From positions 1 through 36,879 of the forward strand of contig CAMLGD010000006.1 in NCBI GenBank assembly GCA_946479405.1: 36,879 bases of DNA. The letters run 5' to 3'. A program made the position numbers and the translations under genes. The notes under the pieces were generated by a model. That model saw nothing but the letters and a program-made list of their open reading frames with translations. It was not told the DNA's origin and searched no databases. This DNA comes from an uncultured Vogesella sp. GTDB lineage: Bacteria > Pseudomonadota > Gammaproteobacteria > Burkholderiales > Chromobacteriaceae. Positions 8,028-16,513 of this stretch are shown in pieces. Numbering within the stretch: position 1 is the first letter of the stretch; each line of letters starts with the position of its first letter.

Positions 8028-8189
8028 TGTAATCTCCTCTGTGTTGTGTGTTCGAGCTCTTTGGCTCTTGTGGTGGCTTCTCCGGGCTCACCATCCTTCA
8101 AGATGCCGGCCGCTTGGCGCGGTGGTCTTTAAGGACTAACTAATGAAAACACAGCACAGATGGCTTGCAAAGCACATTGGAATAAGGGG

Positions 8190-8774
8190 TTACCCTTGGT
8201 CTTGCGATTTGATTCGCGCCAGCCGTAACCGTAGCGCGTTATCGGTGGTGTCGATGGCGGCAATACACAGGCGTTCGGCCAGTGGCTTGCCCAACACTGG
8301 CTGCTGTAGCCAGCGCGCCACCGCCGGCAGCTGCTCCAGCAGCACGCTGGCGCGACCATCCTGCAGCACCAGCCATTGCAGCGGTGCGGCCAACCTTTGC
8401 AGTGCACGCAGCCCCAGGCCGCTTTCCAGGCCAAGCTGCATCAATTTGCCCAAGGCACGGCCGGCCAGAGTGGCGTCACGGTTTTCGCCCTGCAGGGTGA
8501 AGTCGATGTCGATGCGGCGTTGCGGCCAATCCACCGGGGCGAAGCGGAACTGAACGCGCAGCAGGCGTCGGCCGGGTTTTTTCAGCAATAGCTGGAGCTC
8601 GCCACCTTCGGGGGTGAACTGCAGGTCTTGTACGCTCAGTTCGTCGCTATCAATGGCGGCCTGGAGGCGGGGTAGCAGCAGTTCGGCTGGCAGGCTGATG
8701 CCGTCACGATGCAGTGATGGTAGCTGCGGCGCCAGTTGCTGCCAGCGCTCGCGCCAGCTGGTTGTGGCCGTCAT
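8190..8774 (-). CDS. Conserved-looking protein of unknown function
   Basis: 194 residues; I do not recognise the family. No signal peptide or membrane helix is seen. The order is a helical N-terminal third (RERWQQLAPQLPSL...), a beta-rich middle with alternating strands (ELSVQDLQFTPEGGELQLLL, RRLLRVQFRFAPVDWPQRRIDIDF), then Leu/Ala-rich helices. The strand pattern suggests a small lipid- or protein-binding fold, but this is only an impression. The start codon overlaps the NlpC/P60 stop (TGATG at 8776-8772), so it is translated with the upstream uup and NlpC genes. One DUS-like copy (8385-8396) lies inside. Confidence 0.75.
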   Translation of the reverse strand: MTATTSWRERWQQLAPQLPSLHRDGISLPAELLLPRLQAAIDSDELSVQDLQFTPEGGELQLLLKKPGRRLLRVQFRFAPVDWPQRRIDIDFTLQGENRDATLAGRALGKLMQLGLESGLGLRALQRLAAPLQWLVLQDGRASVLLEQLPAVARWLQQPVLGKPLAERLCIAAIDTTDNALRLRLARIKSQDQG

Positions 8775-9277
8775 CAGTCGAACAGGGTGCGTGCGCCCTG
8801 GTAGCGGGCGGCAAAGTAACTGTTGTCCAACCGTTCGACACGGATGGTGCTGTTGCTGCGCGGCGCATGCACAAACTTGCCGTCACCAATGAAGATGCCC
8901 ATGTGTGAAAACGGTCTGCCCAGTGTATTGAAGAACACCAGATCCCCCACTCGCAGCTGGTTGTTGCCGACCGGACGCGCCAGGTTGGCGATCTGCGCTG
9001 CATTGTGCGGCAGGCTGACACCGGCGGCATTTTTGTAGATGTAGGCCACCAGTCCACTGCAGTCCAAGCCGGCCTCCGGATTACTGCCACCAAACTGGTA
9101 GTCGATATCCAGCATGCTCATGGTGTAGAGCAGAATCTCGCGGCCAACACCATCGGCCTGGATGCCGGAAAGCGTTACCGTCCTGGCCGGCGGCCGCGGC
9201 TTTTTCGCCGGAGGGCTGCTGGTGCTGCACGCCATCAGCAAGACGGCGCTCAGCAGGACGGTAAACGGCAGTCTCAT
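8774..9277 (-). CDS. NlpC/P60-family lipoprotein, probable cell-wall endopeptidase
   Basis: 167 residues. The N-terminus has a lipoprotein signal ending in LMAC, with Cys17 as the lipidated residue. A short Pro/Lys linker follows. The catalytic domain carries LDCSGL (nucleophile Cys73), the conserved RVGDLVFF strand, SHMGIFIG (His125) and FVHAPR (His137), which together form the Cys-His-His triad of the NlpC/P60 fold. Such proteins cut peptide bonds in peptidoglycan stems in the periplasm; Spr/MepS is the E. coli relative. Its ATG overlaps the uup stop by 4 bases, so it is coupled to uup. Confidence 0.92.
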   Translation of the reverse strand: MRLPFTVLLSAVLLMACSTSSPPAKKPRPPARTVTLSGIQADGVGREILLYTMSMLDIDYQFGGSNPEAGLDCSGLVAYIYKNAAGVSLPHNAAQIANLARPVGNNQLRVGDLVFFNTLGRPFSHMGIFIGDGKFVHAPRSNSTIRVERLDNSYFAARYQGARTLFD

Positions 9278-11190
9278 CCCTGTTTTGCCTCCAGAGTTTC
9301 CCAGCGTTCCAGTTTTTCCAGCAGCGCCAGTTCGATGTCTTCGATGCGGGCCTGCCAGTCACGGGCCTGTAGCGGGGCATCGCGGTACACGTTGGGGTCT
9401 TGCAGCTTGCTCTGCAGGTCGGCCTGTTCGCTTTCCAGGGCCGCGATCTCTTCCGGCAGGCGTTCCAGCTCGCGTTTTTCATTAAAGCTGAGTTTTTGCG
9501 TACGGTTGCTGCGGTCGCGTTCCTGCTTTTGCGGCTCAGGGTTGGCCGCAGCCGCCTTGCGCTGAGTATCCTGCTTCAGTGCTGCCATGCGGGCGCGGGT
9601 GTCGACCCAGTCCTGATAGCCGCCCGGGTATTCTTCCAGCCGGCCGTTGCCTTCAAAGGCAATTACCTGGGTTACCACGTTGTCGAGGAAAGCGCGGTCG
9701 TGGCTGACCAGAAAAACGGTACCACTGTAGTTGGTGATCAGGTCTTCCAGCAGTTCCAGCGTGTCGATATCCAGATCATTGGTCGGTTCGTCCAGTACCA
9801 GTACGTTGGCCGGACGGGTGAACAGCCGAGCCAGCAGCAGGCGGTTGCGCTCGCCACCGGACAGTGACTTCACCGGGCTGCGCGCGCGTTGCGGTGAGAA
9901 CAGGAAGTCTTCCAGGTAGCTCATCACGTGCTTCTTCTGGCCGGCGATTTCCACGAAATCGTTACCCTGGCTAATGATGTCGGCCACGCTGGTTTCTTCG
10001 TCCAGCTGGCTGCGGAACTGGTCGAAGTAGGCCACCTCCAGCTTGGTGCCTTGCTTCACCGTGCCGCTGTCCGGCTGCAGTTCGCCCAGAATCAGCTTCA
10101 GCAACGTGGTCTTGCCGGCACCGTTGGGGCCGATCAGGCCAATCTTGTCGCCGCGCAGGATGCGGCTGGTAAAGTCGCGAATCAACACCCTGTCGTCATA
10201 GGCCTTGCTGACGTGCTCCAGCTCGGCAATCAGCTTGCCGGAGCGTTCGCCGGCATCCAGCTGAAAATTCACCTGGCCGACGCGTTCGCGGCGCGAGCTG
10301 CGCTCGCGGCGAATGGCTTCCAGCCGGCGTACGCGGCCTTCGTTACGGGTGCGGCGTGCTTCGATGCCTTTGCGGATCCAGACCTCTTCCTGAGCATGGA
10401 ATTTGTCGAAGATGCGGTTTTGCTCTTCCTCGATGGCCAGCTCCTCGGCCTTGCGCACCTGATAGGCAGCAAAATTGCCGGGATAGCTCTGCAGCAGACC
10501 ACGATCCAGCTCCACAATGCGGGTGCAGACGTTATCCAGGAAGCGGCGGTCGTGCGTGATCAGCAGCACACTACCGGCAAAGTTCTTGATCAATTCTTCC
10601 AGCCACTCGATGGCGCTCATATCCAGGTGGTTGGTCGGCTCGTCCAGTAGTAGCACATCCGGTCTGGCGACCAGCGCGCGAGCCAGCGCCACGCGTTTTT
10701 TCCAACCGCCGGACAGATCGCTTACCTGGGTGTCGGCATTCAGTTGCAGGTGCGTGAGGGTGGAGCTGATCAGCGCGTCGAACTGCCAGCCGTCGCGGGC
10801 TTCCAGCTGGTGCTGGATGTCGGTCATGCGCGCCATCATCGCCTCATGGTTGGCCGCAGGGTCGGCCAGCTGCTGGGTGAGGTGGTGGTAGTCGATCAGC
10901 AGGGTTTTCAGATCACCCAGGCCTTCGGCGACGGCGTCGAACACGCTATGACCCTCGGCAAACACCGGCTCTTGCGGCACATAGGCCACGCGCAGGTCGT
11001 TCTGCTGGTTGATGCGGCCATCGTCCAGTTTCACCGCGCCGGCAATGGCCTTGAGCAGCGAGGACTTGCCGGCGCCGTTGCGCCCGATGAGGGCAACGAC
11101 TTCTCCGCTGTCCAGCGAGAAGTCTACGTGGTCGAGCAGGGCGTGGTGGCCAAAGGCAAGGCAGGCTTTTTCAACGGTAATCAGGGCCAT
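9274..11190 (-). CDS. uup: ABC-F ATPase, Uup type
   Basis: 638 residues. Two ATPase domains without membrane segments: Walker A GRNGAGKSS (about 36-44), signature LSGGWKKRVALARAL and Walker B LLDEPTNHLD in the first half; GPNGAGKTT, LSGGERNRLLLARL and VLDEPTNDLD in the second. The linker contains a basic helix pair (ARRTRNEGRVRRLEAIRRER). The C-terminus beyond about residue 560 is a charged coiled coil (EKRELERLPEEIAALESEQADLQ), as in Uup, which binds DNA and affects transposon excision and ribosome function. Length and C-terminal coil separate it from EttA and YheS. ATG 11190; the ribosome site is poor. It is the first gene of uup, NlpC and unknown. Confidence 0.92.
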   Translation of the reverse strand: MALITVEKACLAFGHHALLDHVDFSLDSGEVVALIGRNGAGKSSLLKAIAGAVKLDDGRINQQNDLRVAYVPQEPVFAEGHSVFDAVAEGLGDLKTLLIDYHHLTQQLADPAANHEAMMARMTDIQHQLEARDGWQFDALISSTLTHLQLNADTQVSDLSGGWKKRVALARALVARPDVLLLDEPTNHLDMSAIEWLEELIKNFAGSVLLITHDRRFLDNVCTRIVELDRGLLQSYPGNFAAYQVRKAEELAIEEEQNRIFDKFHAQEEVWIRKGIEARRTRNEGRVRRLEAIRRERSSRRERVGQVNFQLDAGERSGKLIAELEHVSKAYDDRVLIRDFTSRILRGDKIGLIGPNGAGKTTLLKLILGELQPDSGTVKQGTKLEVAYFDQFRSQLDEETSVADIISQGNDFVEIAGQKKHVMSYLEDFLFSPQRARSPVKSLSGGERNRLLLARLFTRPANVLVLDEPTNDLDIDTLELLEDLITNYSGTVFLVSHDRAFLDNVVTQVIAFEGNGRLEEYPGGYQDWVDTRARMAALKQDTQRKAAAANPEPQKQERDRSNRTQKLSFNEKRELERLPEEIAALESEQADLQSKLQDPNVYRDAPLQARDWQARIEDIELALLEKLERWETLEAKQG

Positions 11191-11342
11191 GGTGCGGGCG
11201 GGGGCGGTAGGGAAACGGTAATGCGCCGGATTGTATCATGCGGGGGTGGTGCGCCCTTCGCCTTGATCGGCCGTGGCTGTTACAATGCGCGCCAAACCAG
11301 ACCGGGGCACCCTGTACGCCTGGTCCACCTGAAAGGATTGCC

Positions 11343-11699
11343 ATGTACTTTGTTGACCGCTCGGTAGCCGTAATCAAACCGAAAGCACCGTTCCTGACCT
11401 GGCTGAACGCCGTGCCGGACAATGACATGATCGATCTGTCGCTGGAGGCGCTGCGTGCCGATTGCACAGTACTGCTGCTGCCGGAGTTCGACGAGCCGGA
11501 AGATGCAATTGCGCATATCGACGAGCTGTACGAACAGATCTTCCGCATGGAACTGGCGTCCTGGTATGAGGACGAAGCAGTGTGGCCCAAAGACATGTCG
11601 CTGAAAACCTTCTGGGAATGGTTCGACGTGGAGGTGCATTCCACGCTGCTGGATACCGTCGATAGCGACATCATGAACAGCCCGGTCACCCCGGTCTGA
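11343..11699 (+). CDS. Small acidic protein of unknown function
   Basis: 118 residues, strongly acidic. I do not recognise a named domain. The sequence reads MYFVDRSVAVIKPKAPFLTW, with a Leu/Asp/Glu-rich centre (PEFDEPEDAIAHIDELYEQIFRMEL) and a Trp-rich segment (ASWYEDEAVWPKDMSLKTFWEWF). There is no signal or membrane segment, so it is probably cytoplasmic. Proteins of this shape are found in other betaproteobacteria as 'hypothetical'. The start is ATG 11343, with AAAGGA 6 bases upstream; the frame stays open from 11238, but the extra part overlaps the intergenic region. It is divergent from uup, and a possible -10 box TACAAT lies at 11281-11286. Confidence 0.78.
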   Translation: MYFVDRSVAVIKPKAPFLTWLNAVPDNDMIDLSLEALRADCTVLLLPEFDEPEDAIAHIDELYEQIFRMELASWYEDEAVWPKDMSLKTFWEWFDVEVHSTLLDTVDSDIMNSPVTPV

Positions 11700-11718
11700 G
11701 TCTCGGGCCGCGGCCGGC

Positions 11719-12180
11719 ATGCACCCGCAACGCATGACACCGTTTGGTGCTGCATTGCAGTACGGGCGTTTGCTGCCAGTGGTGCTGCTGTCTGCCAGTG
11801 CCTTGCTACTCTTGGCTGCGCTGGCGCTGCCGTGGTGGCAGTTGCTTCCGGTACTACTTGGCTGGCTGCTGGCGTTGATGTACCTGCTGCGGCAGAGCGG
11901 CAGATTGGCCGCACCGTTACTGGCTTTTCGAGTCGATGCCCGCGGGCAAATGACTGTGCTGCAGCGGGACGGCGACTGGCTGCCGGTGCACTTGTTGCCA
12001 GCCAGTACTGCCCTCATCTGGCTGGTATCGCTTCAACTGGCGGATGAAGCGGGGTGCCGCTATCAGCTATTGGTTTGGCGTGGTGCGGTGGACGAGGAAG
12101 TGCACCGTGCGCTGCGTGTTTATGTTCAGTGGAGTCGCGACAAGGCGGCACCGTTACCAGATCCATCGAGAAGTAACTAG
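11719..12180 (+). CDS. YgfX-like small membrane protein
   Basis: 153 residues. Two adjoining hydrophobic helices at about 18-57 (LLPVVLLSASALLLLAALAL and LLPVLLGWLLALMYLL) are followed by a soluble beta-rich domain (FRVDARGQMTVLQRDGDWLPVHL, and LIWLVSLQLADEAGCRYQLLVW). This layout resembles the YgfX/CptA family, whose E. coli member is an inner-membrane protein paired with SdhE; the assignment is from shape, not a diagnostic motif. A TA role cannot be inferred, because no SdhE-like partner lies next to it. No good ribosome site precedes ATG 11719 or the in-frame ATG 11734, so the start is uncertain. It lies directly before folC. Confidence 0.65.
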   Translation: MHPQRMTPFGAALQYGRLLPVVLLSASALLLLAALALPWWQLLPVLLGWLLALMYLLRQSGRLAAPLLAFRVDARGQMTVLQRDGDWLPVHLLPASTALIWLVSLQLADEAGCRYQLLVWRGAVDEEVHRALRVYVQWSRDKAAPLPDPSRSN

Positions 12181-12189
12181 GTTGTGAAA

Positions 12190-13476
12190 ATGACAGTACA
12201 GGCACCTGCAAACGAGGCGTCGCTGGCCGAGTGGCTGGCTTATCTGGAGGCGGCCCATCCGGTGGGCATCGATATGGGGCTGACGCGTGTCGCCCGTGTC
12301 CGCGATGCCATGGGGCTGACGCCGGAGTTTCCGCTGGTGATTGTCGGCGGCACCAATGGCAAGGGTTCGGTGTGCGCGATGTTGTCCACCATGCTGAACC
12401 GCGCCGGTTTCAAGGTGGGCACTTATACCTCGCCACATATCTTGCGTTACAACGAGCGCGTCGCCATCGACATGCAGCCGCTGCCCGATGCTGACATTGT
12501 GGCTGGCTTTGCCGCAGTTGAAGCTGCCCGCGGCGAAACGTCACTGACTTATTTCGAATACGGCACTTTGGCTGCGATGCATGCCTTCATGCAGCAGAAT
12601 GTAGAGGTGGCCGTACTGGAAGTCGGCTTGGGTGGCCGCCTGGACGCTATCAATATTTTCGAGCCGACGGTATCGGTAGTGGTAAGTGTCGATCTGGATC
12701 ATCAGGCTTACCTTGGTGACACCCGCGAGCTGGTTGGCTTCGAAAAAGCCGGCATCTATCGCGCGGGTAAGGTGGCTATCTGTGCCGATCCGAATCCGCC
12801 ACAATCGTTGCTGGAGCATGCGGCCAACCTTGGTGCCGATCTCAAACTGTTGGGTCGTGATTTTGGCATCAGCCGCATGGAAAACCAGTGGTCGTTCCAT
12901 ATGGGCGAGGTGCACAAGCATGCGCTGCCGATTCCGGCCCTGCGCGGCGAGTACCAGATGGTCAATGCGGCTACGGCACTGGCAGCACTGGAGGCATTGA
13001 AGCCGCTGCTACCGGTAAGTATCGGCGCCATCAAGCGCGGTTTGCTGGAGGTGGACTGGCCGGGACGGTTCCAGGTGTTACCGGGGCGCCCGTTGACGGT
13101 GCTGGACGTTGGTCACAATCCGCATGCGGCACGTGCACTGGCCGATAGCCTGAAGCGCATGGCGTTTGCCCACAAACGTATTGCAGTGTTCTCCATGCTG
13201 TCCGACAAGGATCTGCCCGCGGTAGTGAGCCTGCTGCAAGAAGAGTTCGACGAGTGGCTGGTAGCCGGCCTCGACATGCCTCGCGGCCGTAGTGCCGACG
13301 ATATTGCCGGCGAGCTGGAAAGCATGGGCATCAAGGGCGTTTCCCGCTTCAATTCAGTACCGGAAGCGTGGGATGCCGCCTTATCGCGAGCCAGCGAGAA
13401 TGATAGAATTGTGGTCTTCGGCTCGTTCCATACCGTGGCCGAAGTGATGCAACACCGTCTCCATCATCGCGCCTGA
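12190..13476 (+). CDS. folC: Bifunctional dihydrofolate synthase / folylpolyglutamate synthase
   Basis: 428 residues. Joins glutamate to dihydropteroate and lengthens the polyglutamate tail of folates in an ATP-dependent reaction, in the cytoplasm. Seen: AEWLAYLEAAHPVGIDMGLTRV, the P-loop GGTNGKGSVCAML (about 55-67), YTSPHILRYNERVAID (folate-binding loop), TYFEYGTLAAMHAF, VLEVGLGGRLDAIN and the C-terminal Mur-ligase-type domain with LDVGHNPHAARAL. ATG 12190 is chosen over GTG 12184, because the AGG at 12179-12181 is 8 bases from the ATG but only 2 from the GTG. A DUS-like copy encodes HAANLGAD at 12819. Neighbours: the YgfX-like gene upstream and the SPOR gene 8 bases downstream. Confidence 0.95.
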   Translation: MTVQAPANEASLAEWLAYLEAAHPVGIDMGLTRVARVRDAMGLTPEFPLVIVGGTNGKGSVCAMLSTMLNRAGFKVGTYTSPHILRYNERVAIDMQPLPDADIVAGFAAVEAARGETSLTYFEYGTLAAMHAFMQQNVEVAVLEVGLGGRLDAINIFEPTVSVVVSVDLDHQAYLGDTRELVGFEKAGIYRAGKVAICADPNPPQSLLEHAANLGADLKLLGRDFGISRMENQWSFHMGEVHKHALPIPALRGEYQMVNAATALAALEALKPLLPVSIGAIKRGLLEVDWPGRFQVLPGRPLTVLDVGHNPHAARALADSLKRMAFAHKRIAVFSMLSDKDLPAVVSLLQEEFDEWLVAGLDMPRGRSADDIAGELESMGIKGVSRFNSVPEAWDAALSRASENDRIVVFGSFHTVAEVMQHRLHHRA

Positions 13477-13484
13477 GGATATCG

Positions 13485-14309
13485 ATGGCCCTTTCCACTC
13501 ATGATGAACTGCTGATGCTGCGCAAGCGCGCCCGTCGCCGCCTGGTCGGCGCCATTGTGCTGGTGTCGGTATCGACCGCCGTGCTGTGGAATGTAGTGGA
13601 CGCCTTGCCAGAACAGGCCATGAAGCCTGAATCGGTAGACATTACCGGTTTGCAGACCGCGTCTGCAGCACAAGCGGTGGCGCCCAAGGCTGCAGCCGCG
13701 CAGCCGCAGGCGTCGCAACCGGAAACCGAATTGCTGGCAAGCCTGCCGCCGGAAGAAGCGGTGACGCTGCCGCCTGCCGCCGCAACCATACCCCCCGCAG
13801 CTGCTGCGCAACCCGCTGCAGTGCCGGCCGTGGTCGAAAAGCCCAAGCCAGGGCCGGCGCAGGCGAAGCCGCCAGAGGCCCCCAAGCCACCTGCGGTGGT
13901 GAAGCCGCCAGTGAAGGAAGCACCAAAAGAAACACCGAAAGCGGCAGAAAAGCCCAAGCCGAAGGAGGCGCCAAAGCCGGACAGCCAGAAGGCTGACCCG
14001 ATGGCCATCCTGGAAGGGCGCGATAACGGCAAGGCCGCGGCCAAGCCGGCCAGCGAAGCCGCCAAGCCTGGCGCCGATGGCAAGCGTTTTAGCGTGCAGC
14101 TGGCCGCACTGTCCGATCCGGCCAAAGTGGATGCTCTCAAGAGCAAGTTGGCCGCAGCCGGGGTGAATGCCCGCTTCAGCAAGGTGCAGACCAGCAAGGG
14201 TGAGGTTACCCGGGTGCGAGTGGGCCCGTTCCCGTCCCGCGAAGAGGCCGATGCGGCACTACGCCGTCTGGCCAAGGCTGGCGTGACCGGCATTGTGGTG
14301 ACACAGTAA
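13485..14309 (+). CDS. SPOR-domain membrane protein (DedD-like)
   Basis: 274 residues. A short cytoplasmic N-terminus rich in Arg is followed by one membrane helix (about 20-40, VGAIVLVSVSTAVLWNVV), then a long Ala/Pro/Lys-rich linker (about 60-190) and a C-terminal SPOR domain of about 75 residues (FSVQLAALSDPAKVDALKSK, then RVRVGPFPSREEADAALRRL). SPOR domains bind peptidoglycan stripped of stem peptides at the division septum; DedD is the model. The linker has low-complexity base composition. GAGGA lies 7 bases before ATG 13485. The SPOR gene next to folC and cvpA is a common betaproteobacterial arrangement. Confidence 0.9.
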   Translation: MALSTHDELLMLRKRARRRLVGAIVLVSVSTAVLWNVVDALPEQAMKPESVDITGLQTASAAQAVAPKAAAAQPQASQPETELLASLPPEEAVTLPPAAATIPPAAAAQPAAVPAVVEKPKPGPAQAKPPEAPKPPAVVKPPVKEAPKETPKAAEKPKPKEAPKPDSQKADPMAILEGRDNGKAAAKPASEAAKPGADGKRFSVQLAALSDPAKVDALKSKLAAAGVNARFSKVQTSKGEVTRVRVGPFPSREEADAALRRLAKAGVTGIVVTQ

Positions 14310-14325
14310 TGAATGGAGCGCAGGC

Positions 14326-14811
14326 ATGACCTGGCTGGATTACCTGATTCTGGCGCTGATTATCGGCTCGATCGCCATTTCGCTGTTTCGCGGGCTGGCA
14401 GTGGAGCTGCTGTCGCTTGGGTCGTGGTTGCTGGCATTGTGGGCGGCGCGTACGTTTGCGCCGATGTTGTCCGGGTTTTTGCCGCTGCCGGGCGAAGGTA
14501 TTCAGCTAGTGGCAGCGTTTGTCGTACTGCTATTGCTGACCTGGTTCTGTTCCTCGCTGCTGGGCAGCTCGTTGACCGTGGTGATGGAATCCATCGGTCT
14601 GGGTGGTGTTAACCGTTTTTTTGGCGGTATCTTCGGCCTGTTGCGCGGCCTGCTGTTGGCCACTGCGGTGGTGATGGCCGGTGGCTTGAGTGATTTGCCG
14701 AAGAGTCGTGACTGGCAGAACGCGCTGTTTGCGCAGCCGTTTGAAGCCGTTGCGCTGGCCAGCCGGCCGTGGTTGCCGGACATGCTGGCGCAGAAGATGA
14801 AGTTTTCTTAG
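14326..14811 (+). CDS. cvpA: CvpA family membrane protein
   Basis: 161 residues with four membrane helices, the family's usual length. Typical features are TWLDYLILALIIGSIAISLFRG at the N-terminus, followed by a Gly/Leu-rich segment, FFGGIFGLLRGLLLATAVV in the middle and a short polar tail. E. coli CvpA is needed for colicin V production and for resistance to bile stress; its molecular action is not known. The genetic link to purF is widespread. GGAG lies upstream of ATG 14326, and the gene follows the SPOR gene by 16 bases. Confidence 0.9.
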   Translation: MTWLDYLILALIIGSIAISLFRGLAVELLSLGSWLLALWAARTFAPMLSGFLPLPGEGIQLVAAFVVLLLLTWFCSSLLGSSLTVVMESIGLGGVNRFFGGIFGLLRGLLLATAVVMAGGLSDLPKSRDWQNALFAQPFEAVALASRPWLPDMLAQKMKFS

Positions 14812-14822
14812 CTTTGCCATAG

Positions 14823-14862
14823 AGGGGTGATGACGTTATTACGTCCTCACCCCTTGTTTTTA
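14823..14862 (+). terminator. Hairpin with T-run between cvpA and purF
   Basis: AGGGGTGATGACG (14823-14835) pairs with CGTCCTCACCCCT (14842-14854) with one mismatch and a 6-base loop, followed by TGTTTTTA. It looks like an intrinsic terminator placed 24 bases before the purF start. No promoter can be seen between it and purF, so it may act as an attenuator that limits readthrough into purF. Confidence 0.7.
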
Positions 14863-14885
14863 GTCGTGTAGTCTGGGGATTAACT

Positions 14886-16424
14886 ATGTGTGGAATTCTT
14901 GGGGTGGTAGGTCGGACGCCCGTAAACCAGCTGTTGTATGACGGTCTGCAACTGTTGCAGCACCGCGGTCAGGACGCAGCCGGTATTGTTACGGCCAACG
15001 GCAAGACCTTTCACATGCACAAGGGCAGCGGGTTGGTGCGGGACGTGTTCCGCACCCGCAATATGCGCTCACTGCAGGGCAACGCTGGCATCGGCCATGT
15101 GCGCTACCCCACCGCTGGCTCAGCCTCCAGTCTGGCCGAGGCGCAGCCGTTTTATGTCAACTCGCCGTTCGGCATCGTGCTGGCGCACAACGGCAACCTG
15201 ACCAATACCGACGAACTGAAGTCGGACATGTACCGTACCGACCTGCGCCACATCAACACCAACTCCGATTCGGAGGTGCTGCTGAACGTGTTTGCACACG
15301 AGATCGCTGCACGGGTGGAGAATGCCTCGCTGACGCCGGATGCCGTTTTCGGCGCGGTGGAGGCGGTGCATCGTCGGGTCAAGGGCGCTTACGCCGTGGT
15401 GGCGATGATTGCCGGTTTTGGCCTGGTGGTATTCCGTGATCCGAATGGCATCCGTCCGCTGGTGATGGGTAGCAATGTGGCGGATGGTCACACCGAGTAC
15501 ATGTTTGCCTCTGAGTCGGTGGCCCTGGATTGCTCCGGCTTCAAGCTGCTGCGCGATGTCGCTCCAGGCGAGTGCGTGTACGTGACCTTCGATGGTGACA
15601 TGCACAGCAAGATCTGCGCCGAGCAAACCCAGCTGGCGCCGTGTCTGTTTGAGTACGTGTACTTTGCCCGCCCGGACTCGGTTATCGATGGGGTCTCGGT
15701 CTATCAATCGCGCCTGAACATGGGCGAGATGCTGGCCGAGAAAATCCGCCGCCAGTTCCCGGATGTCACCATCGACGTGGTCATCCCGATTCCTGACTCC
15801 AGTCGGCAGAGCGCGCTGCAGCTGGCCAATGCACTGGGGCTGCCGTACCGCGAGGGTTTCATCAAGAACCGCTACATTGGTCGTACTTTCATCATGCCGG
15901 GTCAGGCCGTGCGCAAGAAATCAGTGCGTCAGAAGCTGAACCCGGTGGCACTGGAGTTCACCGGCCGTAATGTGCTGCTGGTGGACGATTCCATCGTGCG
16001 TGGCACCACGTCGAAAGAAATCGTGCAGATGGCGCGTGATTCCGGCGCCAAGAAAGTGTTCTTTGCCTCGGCCGCACCGGCGGTGCGTTTTCCCAACGTA
16101 TACGGTATCGACATGCCGACTCGTGCCGAGCTGCTGGCCACCGGCCGCGACGATGCACAGATTGCAGCGGAAATCGGTGCCGATGCGGTGATCTACCAGG
16201 ATCTGGAGGCGCTGGAGCAGGCGGTACAAAGCCTTAATCGCGAGCTGAATGTATTCGAAGCATCCTGCTTCAGTGGCTGCTATATCACCGGCGATATCAA
16301 CGAGGCTTACCTCGATGCAATCGAAGCCGCTCGCGGCAAGGGCAAAGCACAGCCGGAGGGCGACGACCCCAGTAGCAAGCTGGTGGATCTGAACCTGAAC
16401 GTTGCCGAACAAAACTTGATGTAA
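14886..16424 (+). CDS. purF: Amidophosphoribosyltransferase (glutamine PRPP amidotransferase)
   Basis: 512 residues. First committed step of purine synthesis: PRPP plus glutamine to 5-phosphoribosylamine. The N-terminal Ntn glutaminase domain begins MCGILGVVG; after Met removal Cys becomes the nucleophile. The glutamine site shows HRGQDAAGI and GIGHVRYPTAG. The C-terminal phosphoribosyltransferase domain has the PRPP loop VLLVDDSIVRGTTSKEIV (about residues 361-378). CFSGCYITGDI near the end is typical of the E. coli-like type without an N-terminal propeptide or iron-sulfur cluster. GGGGAT lies 5 bases before ATG 14886. The gene ends at a DUS-like hairpin. Confidence 0.97.
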   Translation: MCGILGVVGRTPVNQLLYDGLQLLQHRGQDAAGIVTANGKTFHMHKGSGLVRDVFRTRNMRSLQGNAGIGHVRYPTAGSASSLAEAQPFYVNSPFGIVLAHNGNLTNTDELKSDMYRTDLRHINTNSDSEVLLNVFAHEIAARVENASLTPDAVFGAVEAVHRRVKGAYAVVAMIAGFGLVVFRDPNGIRPLVMGSNVADGHTEYMFASESVALDCSGFKLLRDVAPGECVYVTFDGDMHSKICAEQTQLAPCLFEYVYFARPDSVIDGVSVYQSRLNMGEMLAEKIRRQFPDVTIDVVIPIPDSSRQSALQLANALGLPYREGFIKNRYIGRTFIMPGQAVRKKSVRQKLNPVALEFTGRNVLLVDDSIVRGTTSKEIVQMARDSGAKKVFFASAAPAVRFPNVYGIDMPTRAELLATGRDDAQIAAEIGADAVIYQDLEALEQAVQSLNRELNVFEASCFSGCYITGDINEAYLDAIEAARGKGKAQPEGDDPSSKLVDLNLNVAEQNLM

Positions 16425-16437
16425 TGTGTTTATAACG

Positions 16438-16468
16438 ACAAGGGTTGGCCGCGACGGCCAACCCTTGT
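16438..16468 (+). terminator. Perfect hairpin after purF made of DUS-like sequence
   Basis: ACAAGGGTTGGCCG (16438-16451) and CGGCCAACCCTTGT (16455-16468) are a perfect 14-base inverted repeat with a 3-base loop, followed by TATCTTCG. The left arm contains GTTGGCCGC; the right arm is one base off. It ends purF transcription before metZ. Confidence 0.75.
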
Positions 16469-16513
16469 TATCTTCGATGGTCTGTTTTCTACTGCCTGTA
16501 TTGTGAGCAAACC

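Noticed and set aside
8052..8067. Small inverted repeat GAGC/GCTC before dctQ
   Set aside because: Four-base arms are expected by chance in this DNA.
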